Positions 28,932 through 37,635 of a stretch of 64,000 bases of DNA are shown piece after piece; position 1 is the first letter of the stretch; the number at the start of each line of letters is the position of its first letter. The position numbers were made by a program, and so were the translations under genes. The stretch covers positions 186,001 to 250,000 of the forward strand of contig NZ_WBYM01000002.1 in the NCBI RefSeq assembly GCF_013283365.1, given 5' to 3'. The notes under the pieces are model-generated. The model was given only the letters and a program-made list of their open reading frames with translations. It had not been told where the DNA came from and did not search any database. This stretch comes from Marinobacterium sp. xm-d-530. Its GTDB lineage: Bacteria; Pseudomonadota; Gammaproteobacteria; Pseudomonadales; Balneatricaceae.

Positions 28932-29933
28932 TTAGACCAACTCTTTCGCCATCGTTCTTACGCGAGCCAATCGTTCAGAATCACTCGGGCGCTTAGGTCT
29001 AGCACGCATTCTTACAATTCGATCAGAACCAGTGTGCCCAAGGTTGGTTAGGTGCTGCAACACCTCTTGCGCACGCTCGGGTGCGTTGCAGACAAGCACC
29101 ATGTCACAGCCAGCTGCCAGCGCGGCGTCGGCTCTATCAGAATAACTGCCAGTCTCTGCTGCCCCCTCCATAGAGAGATCATCACTGAAGATCACGCCAT
29201 CAAAACTTAATCGCTCACGCAGTTGGCGTTGCAACCAAAACTCTGAGAAGCCTGCGGGCTGTGAGCAGACACTGGTGTATTTAATATGGGCCGGCATGAC
29301 CGCATCCAAGCCGCGTTTAATCAACTTGGCAAAGGGCTGTAGGTCTTGAGCATCTATCTCAGCAAAACTGCGCTGATCTTCTGGAAGACCCAAATGTGAA
29401 TCCACCTCCACCCAGCCATGCCCTGGAAAGTGCTTACCCGTGGTCGCCATGCCCGCTTCATGCATGCCTGACATGAAGGCTCCCGCCAGTGCTTCAACCT
29501 GTTCGCTATCGCTGCCAAACGAACGGTCGCCGATCACCTCTGAGTGGCCGTAATCGAGATCTAACACAGGGGCGAATGAGATATCGATGTCATAGTCGCG
29601 CAACTCTGTAGCCATCAACCAGCCAAACTCATGAGCCCAAGCGACCGCTTTGCTAGGGTTCTCTTGCCAAGCTTCACTGAATACTCGCATTGGTGGCAGT
29701 CGGGTGAAGCCCTCTTTAAATCGCTGCACACGACCACCCTCTTGGTCGACCGCCACTAACAGGTCAGGACGGACCTGACGGATCGACGTCATGAGCTGTC
29801 GAAGTTGTGCAGGGTTTTGGTAGTTACGAGCAAATAGAATCAACCCTCCCACTTGGGGAGACTTGAGCGTCTCAACCTCAGCGGGCGTTAACTCAGTCCC
29901 AGCAATATCCAGCATTAGGGCGCCACTGCTCAT
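28932..29933 (-). CDS. nagZ: Beta-N-acetylhexosaminidase NagZ
   Basis: A glycoside hydrolase family 3 enzyme of 333 residues acting in cytoplasmic peptidoglycan recycling, releasing GlcNAc from anhydro-muropeptides. Motifs: VDQEGGRVQRF, GHSEVIGDRSFG, GKHFPGHGWVEVDSH with the flexible His-Asp pair, and IFSDDLSMEGA with the catalytic Asp. The ATG at 29933 follows GGAGAG; an in-frame TTG lies four codons earlier. Its neighbours, an L,D-transpeptidase and SohB, give an envelope theme. Confidence 0.95.
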   Translation of the reverse strand: MSSGALMLDIAGTELTPAEVETLKSPQVGGLILFARNYQNPAQLRQLMTSIRQVRPDLLVAVDQEGGRVQRFKEGFTRLPPMRVFSEAWQENPSKAVAWAHEFGWLMATELRDYDIDISFAPVLDLDYGHSEVIGDRSFGSDSEQVEALAGAFMSGMHEAGMATTGKHFPGHGWVEVDSHLGLPEDQRSFAEIDAQDLQPFAKLIKRGLDAVMPAHIKYTSVCSQPAGFSEFWLQRQLRERLSFDGVIFSDDLSMEGAAETGSYSDRADAALAAGCDMVLVCNAPERAQEVLQHLTNLGHTGSDRIVRMRARPKRPSDSERLARVRTMAKELV

Positions 29934-29945
29934 TACTCTCTCCAA

Positions 29946-30422
29946 TTAAGCCGTAATATTTACGATCATGTTGTTGTTGACCTGATCAAATAGTTCAATC
30001 AGATCCTGGTTTCTCATTCGGATGCAGCCGTGTGATTTAGGCACCCCCATCGGCTCACTGTCAGGTGTGCCATGGATGTATATGAAACGACTTAGTGTAT
30101 CGACCTGACCACCACGATTGAAGCCGGACTCCATACCCTGTAGCCAGATGATTCGTGTCAAAATCCAATCTCGTTCTGGGTACTGCTTGGCTAGCGTTTC
30201 TGAATAGATTTCACCGGTTGATCGACGACCAACAAAGACACTGTTGATCGGTGCAGATTCGCCAATTTTAAGCTTTACTTTGTGCTGCCCAAGCGGTGTA
30301 CAGCCTGACCCTTTAATATTCCCCGGCCCGTTTAAAGCCGTTGAGACGCTCCAACTCTGCTCACCCGAATCGGTCAGTAACCTTAAGGTTTGATCAGCAA
30401 TGGAGATCTCAATACGACTCAT
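29946..30422 (-). CDS. L,D-transpeptidase (YkuD domain)
   Basis: A protein of about 158 residues consisting almost entirely of a YkuD catalytic domain, with the active-site block HGTPDSEPMGVPKSHGCIRM near the C terminus (catalytic Cys in SHGCIRM). Such enzymes make 3-3 cross-links or attach proteins to peptidoglycan. No signal peptide is visible from the ATG at 30422, which overlaps the sohB stop (TGATG). The lack of an export signal is unusual for a periplasmic enzyme; related ErfK/YkuD proteins of this short type have unclear location. Confidence 0.85.
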   Translation of the reverse strand: MSRIEISIADQTLRLLTDSGEQSWSVSTALNGPGNIKGSGCTPLGQHKVKLKIGESAPINSVFVGRRSTGEIYSETLAKQYPERDWILTRIIWLQGMESGFNRGGQVDTLSRFIYIHGTPDSEPMGVPKSHGCIRMRNQDLIELFDQVNNNMIVNITA

Positions 30423-31486
30423 CAGCGCGCCCAGAAACGGCTCTGTGTCAGGCTTGACCAAGCTCTACCAGCAACGCCTGTAATGGCCGAGACACCAAAG
30501 TGTTCGAGGCGCTCTTGTAAGCTCTGCTTCACCTGATAGCTCACTTTGTAGATATCAGCGTCATCGGCGGCATTAACCAGATAGTCATCACTGGTCTCTA
30601 TCTGATCAATAAGACCATTGGCAATGGCGCGACGACCAAACCAGACTTCACCCGTCGCCACTTTCTCAATGTCTAAATCCGAGCGGTAGTCAGCGACAAA
30701 CTCTTTGAAAAGAGCGTGCGTATCCTCTAGCTCCTCAACAAACTTTTCACGACCTTTATCAGTGTTCTCACCAAACATCGTTAGAGTTCGCTTGTAATCA
30801 CCGGCCGTTAAGACTTCGTAATCGATGTCATTCTTCTTAAGAAGGCGATGAAAATTGGGGATCTGTGCAACCACACCAATGGAACCGATCAGTGCAAAGG
30901 GAGCTGCGACAATTTTATTGGCGATACATGCCATCATATAACCACCGCTGGCAGCCACTTTATCGACACACACCGTCAGTGGAATCTGCTTACGACGAAT
31001 GCGCTCTAGTTGTGATGCAGCCAAGCCATAGCCATGCACCAATCCACCAGGGCTCTCTAGACGAACAACCACTTCGTCGACCTCTCTTGCCAACGTCAGA
31101 ACCGCTGTGATCTCTTGGCGCATCTTGTCGACTTCAGAGGCTTGGATGTCGCCATCGAAGTCGATGACATAGATTCGTTTGCGATCCTCTTCTGCTTGAG
31201 CATCGGACTTGGCCGCCTTTTTACGGGCTTTAGCCTCCTCTTTATCCTGCTTCTTTTGCGCTTTATGCATCTGTTTGAGGCGATGCTCATCCAATATATG
31301 GTCTTCTAACGTCTCTTTTAGCTCGGTGAAGTGATCATTCAGCGACTCGACTTCAATCTCTCCGTCGTTAGGCTTACGACGTTTTTGAGCCGCCGCTGCA
31401 ATCATCGCAAGCACGAGCCCAATCGCAACCACCCAAGTGACCGTTTTAGCCAAGAAAAGACCGTATTCAGAAAAAAATTCGACCAC
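30422..31486 (-). CDS. sohB: Signal peptide peptidase-like serine protease SohB
   Basis: A 354-residue S49 protease. An N-terminal membrane helix (about 8-29) is followed by a charged Lys/Glu-rich linker and the SohB N-terminal domain, then the protease domain with VVRLESPGG, the catalytic Ser in AASGGYMMAC, and the Lys around GAPFALIGSIGVV-like residues (seen here as AAPFALIGSIGVV). The active site faces the periplasm in SohB-like proteins. GTG start with GAGGT upstream. Translationally coupled to the L,D-transpeptidase. Confidence 0.92.
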   Translation of the reverse strand: MVEFFSEYGLFLAKTVTWVVAIGLVLAMIAAAAQKRRKPNDGEIEVESLNDHFTELKETLEDHILDEHRLKQMHKAQKKQDKEEAKARKKAAKSDAQAEEDRKRIYVIDFDGDIQASEVDKMRQEITAVLTLAREVDEVVVRLESPGGLVHGYGLAASQLERIRRKQIPLTVCVDKVAASGGYMMACIANKIVAAPFALIGSIGVVAQIPNFHRLLKKNDIDYEVLTAGDYKRTLTMFGENTDKGREKFVEELEDTHALFKEFVADYRSDLDIEKVATGEVWFGRRAIANGLIDQIETSDDYLVNAADDADIYKVSYQVKQSLQERLEHFGVSAITGVAGRAWSSLTQSRFWAR

Positions 31487-31562
31487 TGATTACCTCGTAA
31501 GAAAGTCGATTAACAGAGAGGGGTAGGTTAACATAGCCACTTCTAATGAGCGCTAGGTTTTT

Positions 31563-31886
31563 ATGTCTTCAAACGTCACCCTCACGCAGGTTTTCAACAA
31601 GCTGCAAGATCGATTCAATTCTGAAAACGCCAAAGGTCTGAATAAGACGTTTCAGTTCTCGTTGAATGATGCAGATTCATTCTACCTAACGATCGAGGAT
31701 TCAAAGCTAGACGCCAACTGGGGTGAGCACTCCGATCCAAACATCACACTGATTATGGATGAAGCGACATTCATTGGTGTTATACAGGGTGAGATCGATG
31801 GCATGAGTGCTTTCATGAAAGGTCTTCTGCGCGCCGAGGGTGATGTCATGCTCGCCACCAAGCTAGGCAAACTTTTTAGGCACTGA
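31563..31886 (+). CDS. SCP2 sterol-carrier-like domain protein
   Basis: A 107-residue single-domain protein with the SCP2 pattern: FNSENAKGLNKTFQFSL, then SDPNITLIMDEATFIGVIQGEIDGMSAFMKGLLRAEGD and a C-terminal LAxKLGKLF helix. SCP2 domains bind lipids or acyl-CoA. No partner gene is adjacent: sohB diverges from it and nudC is convergent. The ligand cannot be predicted. Confidence 0.87.
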   Translation: MSSNVTLTQVFNKLQDRFNSENAKGLNKTFQFSLNDADSFYLTIEDSKLDANWGEHSDPNITLIMDEATFIGVIQGEIDGMSAFMKGLLRAEGDVMLATKLGKLFRH

Positions 31887-31906
31887 TACCCAGCTATAGC
31901 TGCAAA

Positions 31907-32662
31907 TCAGCCTTGTCGTGCAACCCAGTCGTCGATCAACGCTCTAGAAATAGCGAATTTGGGTGGCAGCACCACTGTATGCAGATCTTCCTTGGTAAAC
32001 CAACGCCCTTCTAATATCTCACGACCATCAGGTTTAATGTCGCCACCGGCATACTGCGCAAAAAACGCCAACATCAGCGAGTCAGGAAATGGCCACTGCT
32101 GGCTTTTGAAGTAACGAATGTCGCTGATTTCAACACCTACCTCCTCTTTGACCTCTCGTGCTACCGCCTGTTCAGCTGTTTCGCCAGCATCGATAAAACC
32201 TGCAAGCGTACTGAATCGATTGGGTGTGAACTTAGCATTATGGGCCAACAAGATTCGATCGCCATCCTCAACGAGAGTGATGATACAGGGAGAGAGTCTC
32301 GGGTAAGCGTGATGCCCACAGTCAGTACATTTCAGGACCATCTCCGTCAAACCGAACGCCATACCCCCACCACAGCGACCACAAAACTGATGATTCACTC
32401 GCCAATTCAATAACTGCTGAGCTCTGGAGAGCAACTGATACTGGAATGGATCAGACCGTTCAAGTTCAGCTCGAAGATCCACCACTTTGGCACTGCCAGG
32501 TACCTCAGACATTCTGACCAACTCATAGCCCGGTAACACAGGGTAACGTTCGATCTCATACTCGCTGTCAAAGGATAGGGAGAGATCAATACGATCCAAC
32601 ACAACCCCTAGTTCTGGGTCAGCCAAGATCAGACGATTTTGATGGGCAATTAAGTATTTCAA
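31907..32662 (-). CDS. nudC: NAD(H) pyrophosphatase / RNA NAD-decapping enzyme NudC
   Basis: A 251-residue Nudix hydrolase. A zinc ribbon (CGRCGG and CTDCGHHAYPR, about 95-120) precedes the Nudix box, which begins GFIDAGETAEQ and ends REVKEEVG, and the NADH-specific SQQWPFPDS motif. NudC cleaves NAD(H) and removes NAD caps from RNA. The start is a TTG at 32660-32662 with GGGAG upstream. Confidence 0.95.
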   Translation of the reverse strand: MKYLIAHQNRLILADPELGVVLDRIDLSLSFDSEYEIERYPVLPGYELVRMSEVPGSAKVVDLRAELERSDPFQYQLLSRAQQLLNWRVNHQFCGRCGGGMAFGLTEMVLKCTDCGHHAYPRLSPCIITLVEDGDRILLAHNAKFTPNRFSTLAGFIDAGETAEQAVAREVKEEVGVEISDIRYFKSQQWPFPDSLMLAFFAQYAGGDIKPDGREILEGRWFTKEDLHTVVLPPKFAISRALIDDWVARQG

Positions 32663-32810
32663 GAAGACTCCCTAAAAACGGCAATGCTTATTTGTAATAG
32701 TTATATAAAACTAAAGTATTAAAACCGCAGTTTCCAAACTAAAGGAATAACCTTATAATCTTTGCGCTTTTTTGCTTTTGGGCAAATTAAAATAACTGTA
32801 AGGACCCTAC

Positions 32811-34313
32811 ATGAATCAATCAACCATGTCGGCAATTACCCGAAACTTTTTGGGCAACTCGCCAATTTGGTACAAGCAAGCAATCCTTTTCTTCCTTGTA
32901 GCCAACCCTATCCTACTTTTAACAGCTGGCCCTGTCGTAACAGGCTGGTTGCTAATTTTCGAATTCATTTTCACACTGGCGATGGCGCTTAAATGTTACC
33001 CACTTCAGCCGGGTGGTTTGATTGCGATTGAAGCGGTCGTGATCGGCTTAACCGATCCACATAACGTATACCACGAGATCAACGCCAACTTAGAAGTCAT
33101 CCTTCTGTTGATGTTCATGGTTGCTGGTATCTACTTCATGAAGGACCTCCTGCTGTGGGTCTTCACTAAGATACTGGTTAAAGTTCGCTCTAAGACAACG
33201 ATCTCTCTACTTTTCTCTATCTCTGCAGCCTTCCTATCGGCCTTCCTAGACGCGTTGACGGTGACTGCTGTATTGATCAGTGTTGGTGTCGGTTTCTACT
33301 CGGTCTACCACAAGGTCGCTTCGGGCAAAAATAACGACTCGGCACACGACCATACGTCTGACCATGACGTTCATGAAGAGCGTCGCCAAGACCTAGAAAA
33401 CTTCCGTGGTTTCTTAAGAAGTCTCTTGATGCACGGTGCTGTGGGTACAGCACTAGGCGGCGTCTGTACGCTAGTCGGTGAGCCACAAAACCTGTTGATT
33501 GCCCAGAAAGCTGAGTGGACCTTTATTGAGTTCTTCGTACGCATGGCACCGATCACTATGCCTGTACTGGCGGTTGGCCTTCTAACCGTTGTAGTACTAG
33601 AGAAGACCGGCACCTTCGGTTACGGCGCTAAATTGCCAGAGAATGTTCGCCAAATTCTGGTTGATTACGATAAAGATCAATCGGCTAAGATGACCAAGAA
33701 ACAACGCGTTAGCCTAATCGTTCAGGCTGCAGTGGCAGTATTCCTAGTCATTGGTCTAGCCTTCCACTTGGCCCCAGTGGGCATGATCGGTTTGACCGTA
33801 ATCATTCTATTGACCGCCTTTAACGGCATCACAGAAGAGCATCAGATCGGTAAAGCCTTTGAAGAGGCACTCCCTTTCACCGCGCTGCTGGTTGTCTTCT
33901 TTACAGTGGTATCAGTGATTCACGATCAGCACCTGTTCCAGCCGATCATTCACATGGCACTTTCACTAGAGCCAAGTCAACAGCCGTCTGTCTTCTTCAT
34001 TGCAAACGGTGTGCTATCGGCAATCTCGGATAACGTATTTGTTGCGACGGTCTACATTAATGAGATTCTAGCGGCATTGAACGCAGGTGATATCACTCGT
34101 GAACAGTTTGACCACCTAGCCGTTGCTGTGAATACCGGTACCAACATCCCATCAGTAGCGACTCCGAACGGTCAGGCAGCGTTCCTATTCCTGCTAACTT
34201 CAGCGATTGCACCGCTGATTCGCCTCTCGTACGGTACGATGGTGTGGATGGCACTGCCTTACACGATTACGATGTCGGTAACAGGTCTACTTGCAGTCAT
34301 TTATGCACTCTAA
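32811..34313 (+). CDS. nhaB: Na+/H+ antiporter NhaB
   Basis: A 500-residue membrane protein with about twelve helices and strong NhaB features, including [10 protein letters not shown] at the N terminus, [27 protein letters not shown] and [28 protein letters not shown]. It expels Na+ in exchange for protons, fitting a saline habitat. AAGGA precedes the ATG. The 148-bp region between nudC and nhaB is AT-rich and probably holds the divergent promoters. A terminator follows. Confidence 0.96.
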   Translation: MNQSTMSAITRNFLGNSPIWYKQAILFFLVANPILLLTAGPVVTGWLLIFEFIFTLAMALKCYPLQPGGLIAIEAVVIGLTDPHNVYHEINANLEVILLLMFMVAGIYFMKDLLLWVFTKILVKVRSKTTISLLFSISAAFLSAFLDALTVTAVLISVGVGFYSVYHKVASGKNNDSAHDHTSDHDVHEERRQDLENFRGFLRSLLMHGAVGTALGGVCTLVGEPQNLLIAQKAEWTFIEFFVRMAPITMPVLAVGLLTVVVLEKTGTFGYGAKLPENVRQILVDYDKDQSAKMTKKQRVSLIVQAAVAVFLVIGLAFHLAPVGMIGLTVIILLTAFNGITEEHQIGKAFEEALPFTALLVVFFTVVSVIHDQHLFQPIIHMALSLEPSQQPSVFFIANGVLSAISDNVFVATVYINEILAALNAGDITREQFDHLAVAVNTGTNIPSVATPNGQAAFLFLLTSAIAPLIRLSYGTMVWMALPYTITMSVTGLLAVIYAL

Positions 34314-34332
34314 GATCTGACTTGAAGAAAAG

Positions 34333-34363
34333 CCTGCCCTGCTCACGCTCGGCAGGTTTTTTT
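34333..34363 (+). terminator. Rho-independent terminator after nhaB
   Basis: CCTGCC pairs with GGCAGG (34333-34338 with 34351-34356, extendable inward), followed by seven T residues, 20 bp after the nhaB stop. Confidence 0.85.
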
Positions 34364-34454
34364 CTTTAAAACTTCCCTCAGTCTTCTGAAGACTATTGGC
34401 CGAGTAATGAGATGTGCAATAATATCGTTTTAATTCTCTCATTAAGCAGTTGAT

Positions 34455-35321
34455 ATGACAGACCTACCCGCAAAAATCGCTTATCAGGGTGTTCCTGGTG
34501 CCTACTCTCACCTCTCTTGTACCCGTGTCCACCCAGAATTGGAGGCACACGCATGTGAGAGCTTTGCTGATGCAATGTTTATGGTTGAACGTGGTGAAGC
34601 GCGTTTAGCGATGATCCCACTTGAGAACAGCACTGCCGGTCGTGTCGAAGAGATCTACCGCTTAATGCCTAAGACTCAACTGCACATCATTGCTGAACAC
34701 TTTGAGCCGGTTAATCACTGCCTACTCGCTATTCCGGGCACTAAAGTTGAGCAGCTAAAACGTGTTTGGTCACACCCCCAGGCGCTGGCACAGTGTGATG
34801 GCAACATTCGAGCACTAGGACTTGAACCTATCGCGGCACTTGACACGGCAGGCTCTGCGTCGGATCTTTCAGAGAATCCAGATCCAGAGCTAGGCGCTAT
34901 CGCCTCTTCACTTGCTGCAGAACTCTATGGTTTAGATATCGTCAAAGAGGGGTTTAGAGACGTCGAAGGTAATACCACGCGCTTCTTAATTCTGGCACGT
35001 GACAGTAAGGTGCCGGAATACGATGCTGACAAAGAGTTCATGACCTCGATCCTGTTCACCGCTCGAAATATCCCAGCCTCGCTGTATAAAGCATTGGGTG
35101 GTTTTGCCACTAATGGCCTGAACATTCTTAAGCTAGAAAGTTACATGGCTTCGGATACGATGCAGGTCACCAGCTTCCACCTAGATGTAGCCTCGCACCC
35201 TCAAGAGCCAGCCATGCAGCTAGCCCTACAAGAGCTTCACTTCTTTGCTAAAGAGGTTCGCGTCATGGGCACCTATGCCGCACACCCATTCAGAAAGAGC
35301 AATCTAATTATCGAAGAGTAG
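34455..35321 (+). CDS. pheA: Prephenate dehydratase (monofunctional, with ACT domain)
   Basis: A 288-residue prephenate dehydratase making phenylpyruvate. YQGVPGAYSHLSC at the N terminus, IPLENSTAGRVEE, and the catalytic TTRFLILARD near residue 175 are present; the C-terminal ACT domain includes PASLYKALGGFATNGLNILKLES, with the ES(Y) part of the Phe-binding ESRP-like motif. There is no chorismate mutase domain, unlike E. coli PheA. Transcribed alone; a weak ribosome site precedes the ATG. Confidence 0.95.
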   Translation: MTDLPAKIAYQGVPGAYSHLSCTRVHPELEAHACESFADAMFMVERGEARLAMIPLENSTAGRVEEIYRLMPKTQLHIIAEHFEPVNHCLLAIPGTKVEQLKRVWSHPQALAQCDGNIRALGLEPIAALDTAGSASDLSENPDPELGAIASSLAAELYGLDIVKEGFRDVEGNTTRFLILARDSKVPEYDADKEFMTSILFTARNIPASLYKALGGFATNGLNILKLESYMASDTMQVTSFHLDVASHPQEPAMQLALQELHFFAKEVRVMGTYAAHPFRKSNLIIEE

Positions 35322-35366
35322 CCTTATTCCGCACCGCAGCATACAGGATTGAGTCTTATAAATAAG

Positions 35367-35407
35367 TTGACTTAAAAATCAGCTTTTACATATTGTGCAC
35401 CGCACAA
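35367..35407 (+). promoter_or_regulatory. Promoter with overlapping palindrome, upstream of a putative sRNA
   Basis: TTGACT (35367-35372), an 18-bp spacer and TATTGT (35391-35396) form a good sigma-70 promoter. A perfect inverted repeat TTGTGC-ACC-GCACAA (35393-35407) overlaps the -10 box and the expected start site, as a repressor operator would. There is no ORF with a ribosome site downstream. Confidence 0.65.
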
Positions 35408-35529
35408 ATAAGACTTATATTTAATCCATGCCTAATGGATTAGGTAACGAACAAATCCCTTGTGTTCGTTTTCTTCATTTTTCATCGATTGAAGATTCCT
35501 TTTTAGCCCCGCAGTGCGGGGCTTTTTTA
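35403..35529 (+). ncRNA. Candidate intergenic small RNA downstream of pheA
   Basis: About 127 nt between a promoter (35367-35396) and a strong terminator (35505-35529), with four consecutive stem-loops and almost no unpaired linker: TAATCCAT/ATGGATTA (35422-35429 with 35435-35442), AACGAACA/TGTTCGTT (35446-35453 with 35463-35470), TCTTCA/TGAAGA (35472-35477 with 35490-35495) and the terminator. The loop TTTTTCATCGAT and terminal U-run could bind Hfq. It does not resemble 6S, SRP, RsmY/Z or tmRNA as I know them. Transcription start is predicted, not measured. Confidence 0.65.
35505..35529 (+). terminator. Rho-independent terminator
   Basis: AGCCCCGC and GCGGGGCT (35505-35512 with 35516-35523) form a perfect 8-bp stem with a 3-nt loop, followed by TTTTTAT. 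It ends the candidate sRNA; pheA itself stops 184 bp earlier. Confidence 0.9.
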
Positions 35530-35570
35530 TGGCATAAATGTTTAAAGCGAATACCCAGCCTAAAGGCTGG

Positions 35571-36053
35571 CCATTGGCACTTTTTGGTCAGCAAAAAGTA
35601 CCCAAAAACTGACCACGCTCACTCGGCCTGCGGCACGCTCCGTTCAATGATTTTTCACTGAAGTCCAATAGGACACTGCAAAGTCGGCTCCTGCCTCCGT
35701 TGCAGACTTCGGCCATCCGGGCCTCAGCCGATTGAACTCTTAACCGTGAAAAACCATCGTACTCACTCTCGATCGGACGTGGACAAATCGGCACGAGATT
35801 CGAATCTGGCACCCTGTCCCCGTCCGACTGAGAACGAGCACGGTGCTCTTTTTCGTTAAGACGTTGAAAGGATCGAGCCCCGGATGGGCGAGAGTTTCAG
35901 CGCCTGCACGGAGCAGGCTCTGAAATGTGCCTTTCGATGTTAGAAAAAGAGTATCGCGCGCAGTGTGCCGAAGGCCGAAGGAGCGGGGTGTGTTTTCTTG
36001 CTTCTTCTTTGCTCACACAAAGAAGAAGGCTAGCCGACGCAAGTCGGATAGAA
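35571..36053. repeat. Tail-to-tail pair of structured elements, copies 3A and 3B
   Basis: Two modules face each other around the palindrome AGATTCGAATCT (35796-35807). The right one (35813-36053, minus strand) is nearly identical to copies 1 and 2. The left one (35571-35795, plus strand) is strongly diverged but keeps the same layout: hairpin ACTTTTTG/CAAAAAGT (35579-35586 with 35592-35599), CGGCCTGCGGCAC, long-range stem TTTTTCAC/GTGAAAAA (35651-35658 with 35746-35753), AGTCCAAT/ATTGAACT (35662-35669 with 35731-35738, one mismatch), AAGTC/GACTT (35681-35685 with 35705-35709), and CCATCCGGG. The 35322-36128 gap thus holds the sRNA and this pair. Confidence 0.85.
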
Positions 36054-36128
36054 GTGCTTTTGATCTAACGTTTTATCTAGGTCTTAAAGAAAAGATCGTC
36101 ACATCTTCGATATGACTCCACCAAAAAA

Positions 36129-36596
36129 TCACTCTGCCTCAAAAAAGAAATCGACGGGATAACTCTCACCATCCTGTTCGGTAATGATCAAACGAGCCTT
36201 CCAGACCATTAAGCCCGTCGTGCAGACTGACAGCTCGGTGACTCCCGACCAACTCTCACCATTGAATTTTATCGGTGTCTGGTTGATACCCATATACTCA
36301 GTGGTCCCTTGTAGATCGAGCCATGCACTCTCTGGTTGCTGCCCATCGATTGTAAAGCTGAATGTCAGAGGAACTAGAGATTTAGCTGGCTTTGGATTCA
36401 TGCTGAGGCTCAGCACCCTGCTCTTCTCGCTATCGGACGGGAGTTCAATAAGACAGGTCTCGAAATTAACGTCGCAATCCGTTGTAATGGGATCCCGCTC
36501 TAGGAAACCACTCAACACAGACTGCAATAGATAGACGCTGACACCCAAGGGCAAAATGATCAGCAGTGCCGTTAGGAGAGGCTTAACACGCTGCAT
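36129..36596 (-). CDS. Hypothetical membrane-anchored periplasmic protein
   Basis: A 155-residue protein I do not recognise. It has an N-terminal hydrophobic segment (about residues 7-27) that may be a signal anchor, and a beta-rich remainder with four Cys residues (two in TTDCDVNFETC, one in LSVCTTG) that could form disulfides. The gene begins 5 bp after the stop of the GcvA-like regulator and is likely co-transcribed with it. No catalytic motif is visible. Confidence 0.7.
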   Translation of the reverse strand: MQRVKPLLTALLIILPLGVSVYLLQSVLSGFLERDPITTDCDVNFETCLIELPSDSEKSRVLSLSMNPKPAKSLVPLTFSFTIDGQQPESAWLDLQGTTEYMGINQTPIKFNGESWSGVTELSVCTTGLMVWKARLIITEQDGESYPVDFFFEAE

Positions 36597-36601
36597 TGAA
36601 G

Positions 36602-37513
36602 TTAGCTTCCAACGTTAGCGGCATCGATATCCGCTTGCATCTCTTCCAGAATCCAGTCGCGGAACGCCATCATTGCAGGCGTAAGTCCATGATTCTTGCG
36701 GTAGACCAGATAGAAAGCATTATGGCTATCCAAACTGATATCAAAGGGTGCGATTAAACGACCGCTATCTAGTTCTCGGCCTAACAGCGCTGTATCAGCC
36801 AGTGCTATACCGATCCCTTCTGATGCCGCCGATACCGCCAACGAGGTGCTGGAGAAGGAGATGGTTTTATTAATCTCGGTGATGGAAATTCCCTGTTCTT
36901 GCAGCAGCTTTGTCCACTCATGACTACGACCTGAGACATTAATCAAGGTGTGGTTTAGCATGTCTTTGGGCGTGTTGAGCGGCTCTTTACCCTCAAGGAG
37001 TTTGGGACTCATGACGGGTGTTAGAAAGATATTACGCATCATATGCGACTCGATTCCTTTCCAATGGCCAGTACCATAATAGACAGCCATATCAGTCTCG
37101 GAGTTATCAAAGTCGATGTACTCAATCGAAGATTCAACTCGAAGCTCAACCTCAGGAAAGCGCTCTTGAAAACGCGTGATGCGTGGTACCAACCAACGTG
37201 TTAAGAAGGCTGGAGCGATGCTCACTTTCACCACGTTGGTATTAGGCGCTGCAACCAACCTGCGTGTCGCCTGCTCCAGTTCGTCTAAGGCTATCTGTAC
37301 AGAGGGTAAATAACGTTCCCCTGCAGCCGTCAACGAAATGGTTCGCTTCTCACGTTTAAAAAGCTCAACACCTAAAAACTCTTCAAGTGACTTCAACTGA
37401 TGGCTAACCGCCGATGGCGTGACACAAAGCTCTTCACTGGCGCGGTTGAAGCTACCATGGCGGGCAGCAGCATCGAACACGCGAAGAGCGTTGAGTGGTG
37501 GTAAGCGTCGCAT
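36602..37513 (-). CDS. LysR-type regulator, GcvA-like
   Basis: A 303-residue LysR regulator. The N terminus RRLPPLNALRVFDAAARHGSFNRASEELCVTPSAVSHQLK is the GcvA/AmpR-type winged helix-turn-helix, followed by the periplasmic-binding-protein-like effector domain. AmpR/GcvA relatives control glycine cleavage, beta-lactamase or cell-wall genes, but no such target is adjacent. Divergent from the small gene at 37636, which may be a target (inference). Confidence 0.88.
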   Translation of the reverse strand: MRRLPPLNALRVFDAAARHGSFNRASEELCVTPSAVSHQLKSLEEFLGVELFKREKRTISLTAAGERYLPSVQIALDELEQATRRLVAAPNTNVVKVSIAPAFLTRWLVPRITRFQERFPEVELRVESSIEYIDFDNSETDMAVYYGTGHWKGIESHMMRNIFLTPVMSPKLLEGKEPLNTPKDMLNHTLINVSGRSHEWTKLLQEQGISITEINKTISFSSTSLAVSAASEGIGIALADTALLGRELDSGRLIAPFDISLDSHNAFYLVYRKNHGLTPAMMAFRDWILEEMQADIDAANVGS

Positions 37514-37635
37514 AGGAGATTCCTGTAAGTGAATTTAACTCAACAATAAATCAAAAAAGGATCGTTTGTCGAGAGCCTTATACACCTTTAGTATGATCAC
37601 AAATTGAACAGCGAAACGAATTAGAGGAAATGAAC

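Noticed and set aside
35428-35661. 77-residue plus-strand ORF across the sRNA and repeat
   Set aside because: It spans a strong terminator and the hairpin of copy 3A, has no ribosome site, and matches nothing recognised.
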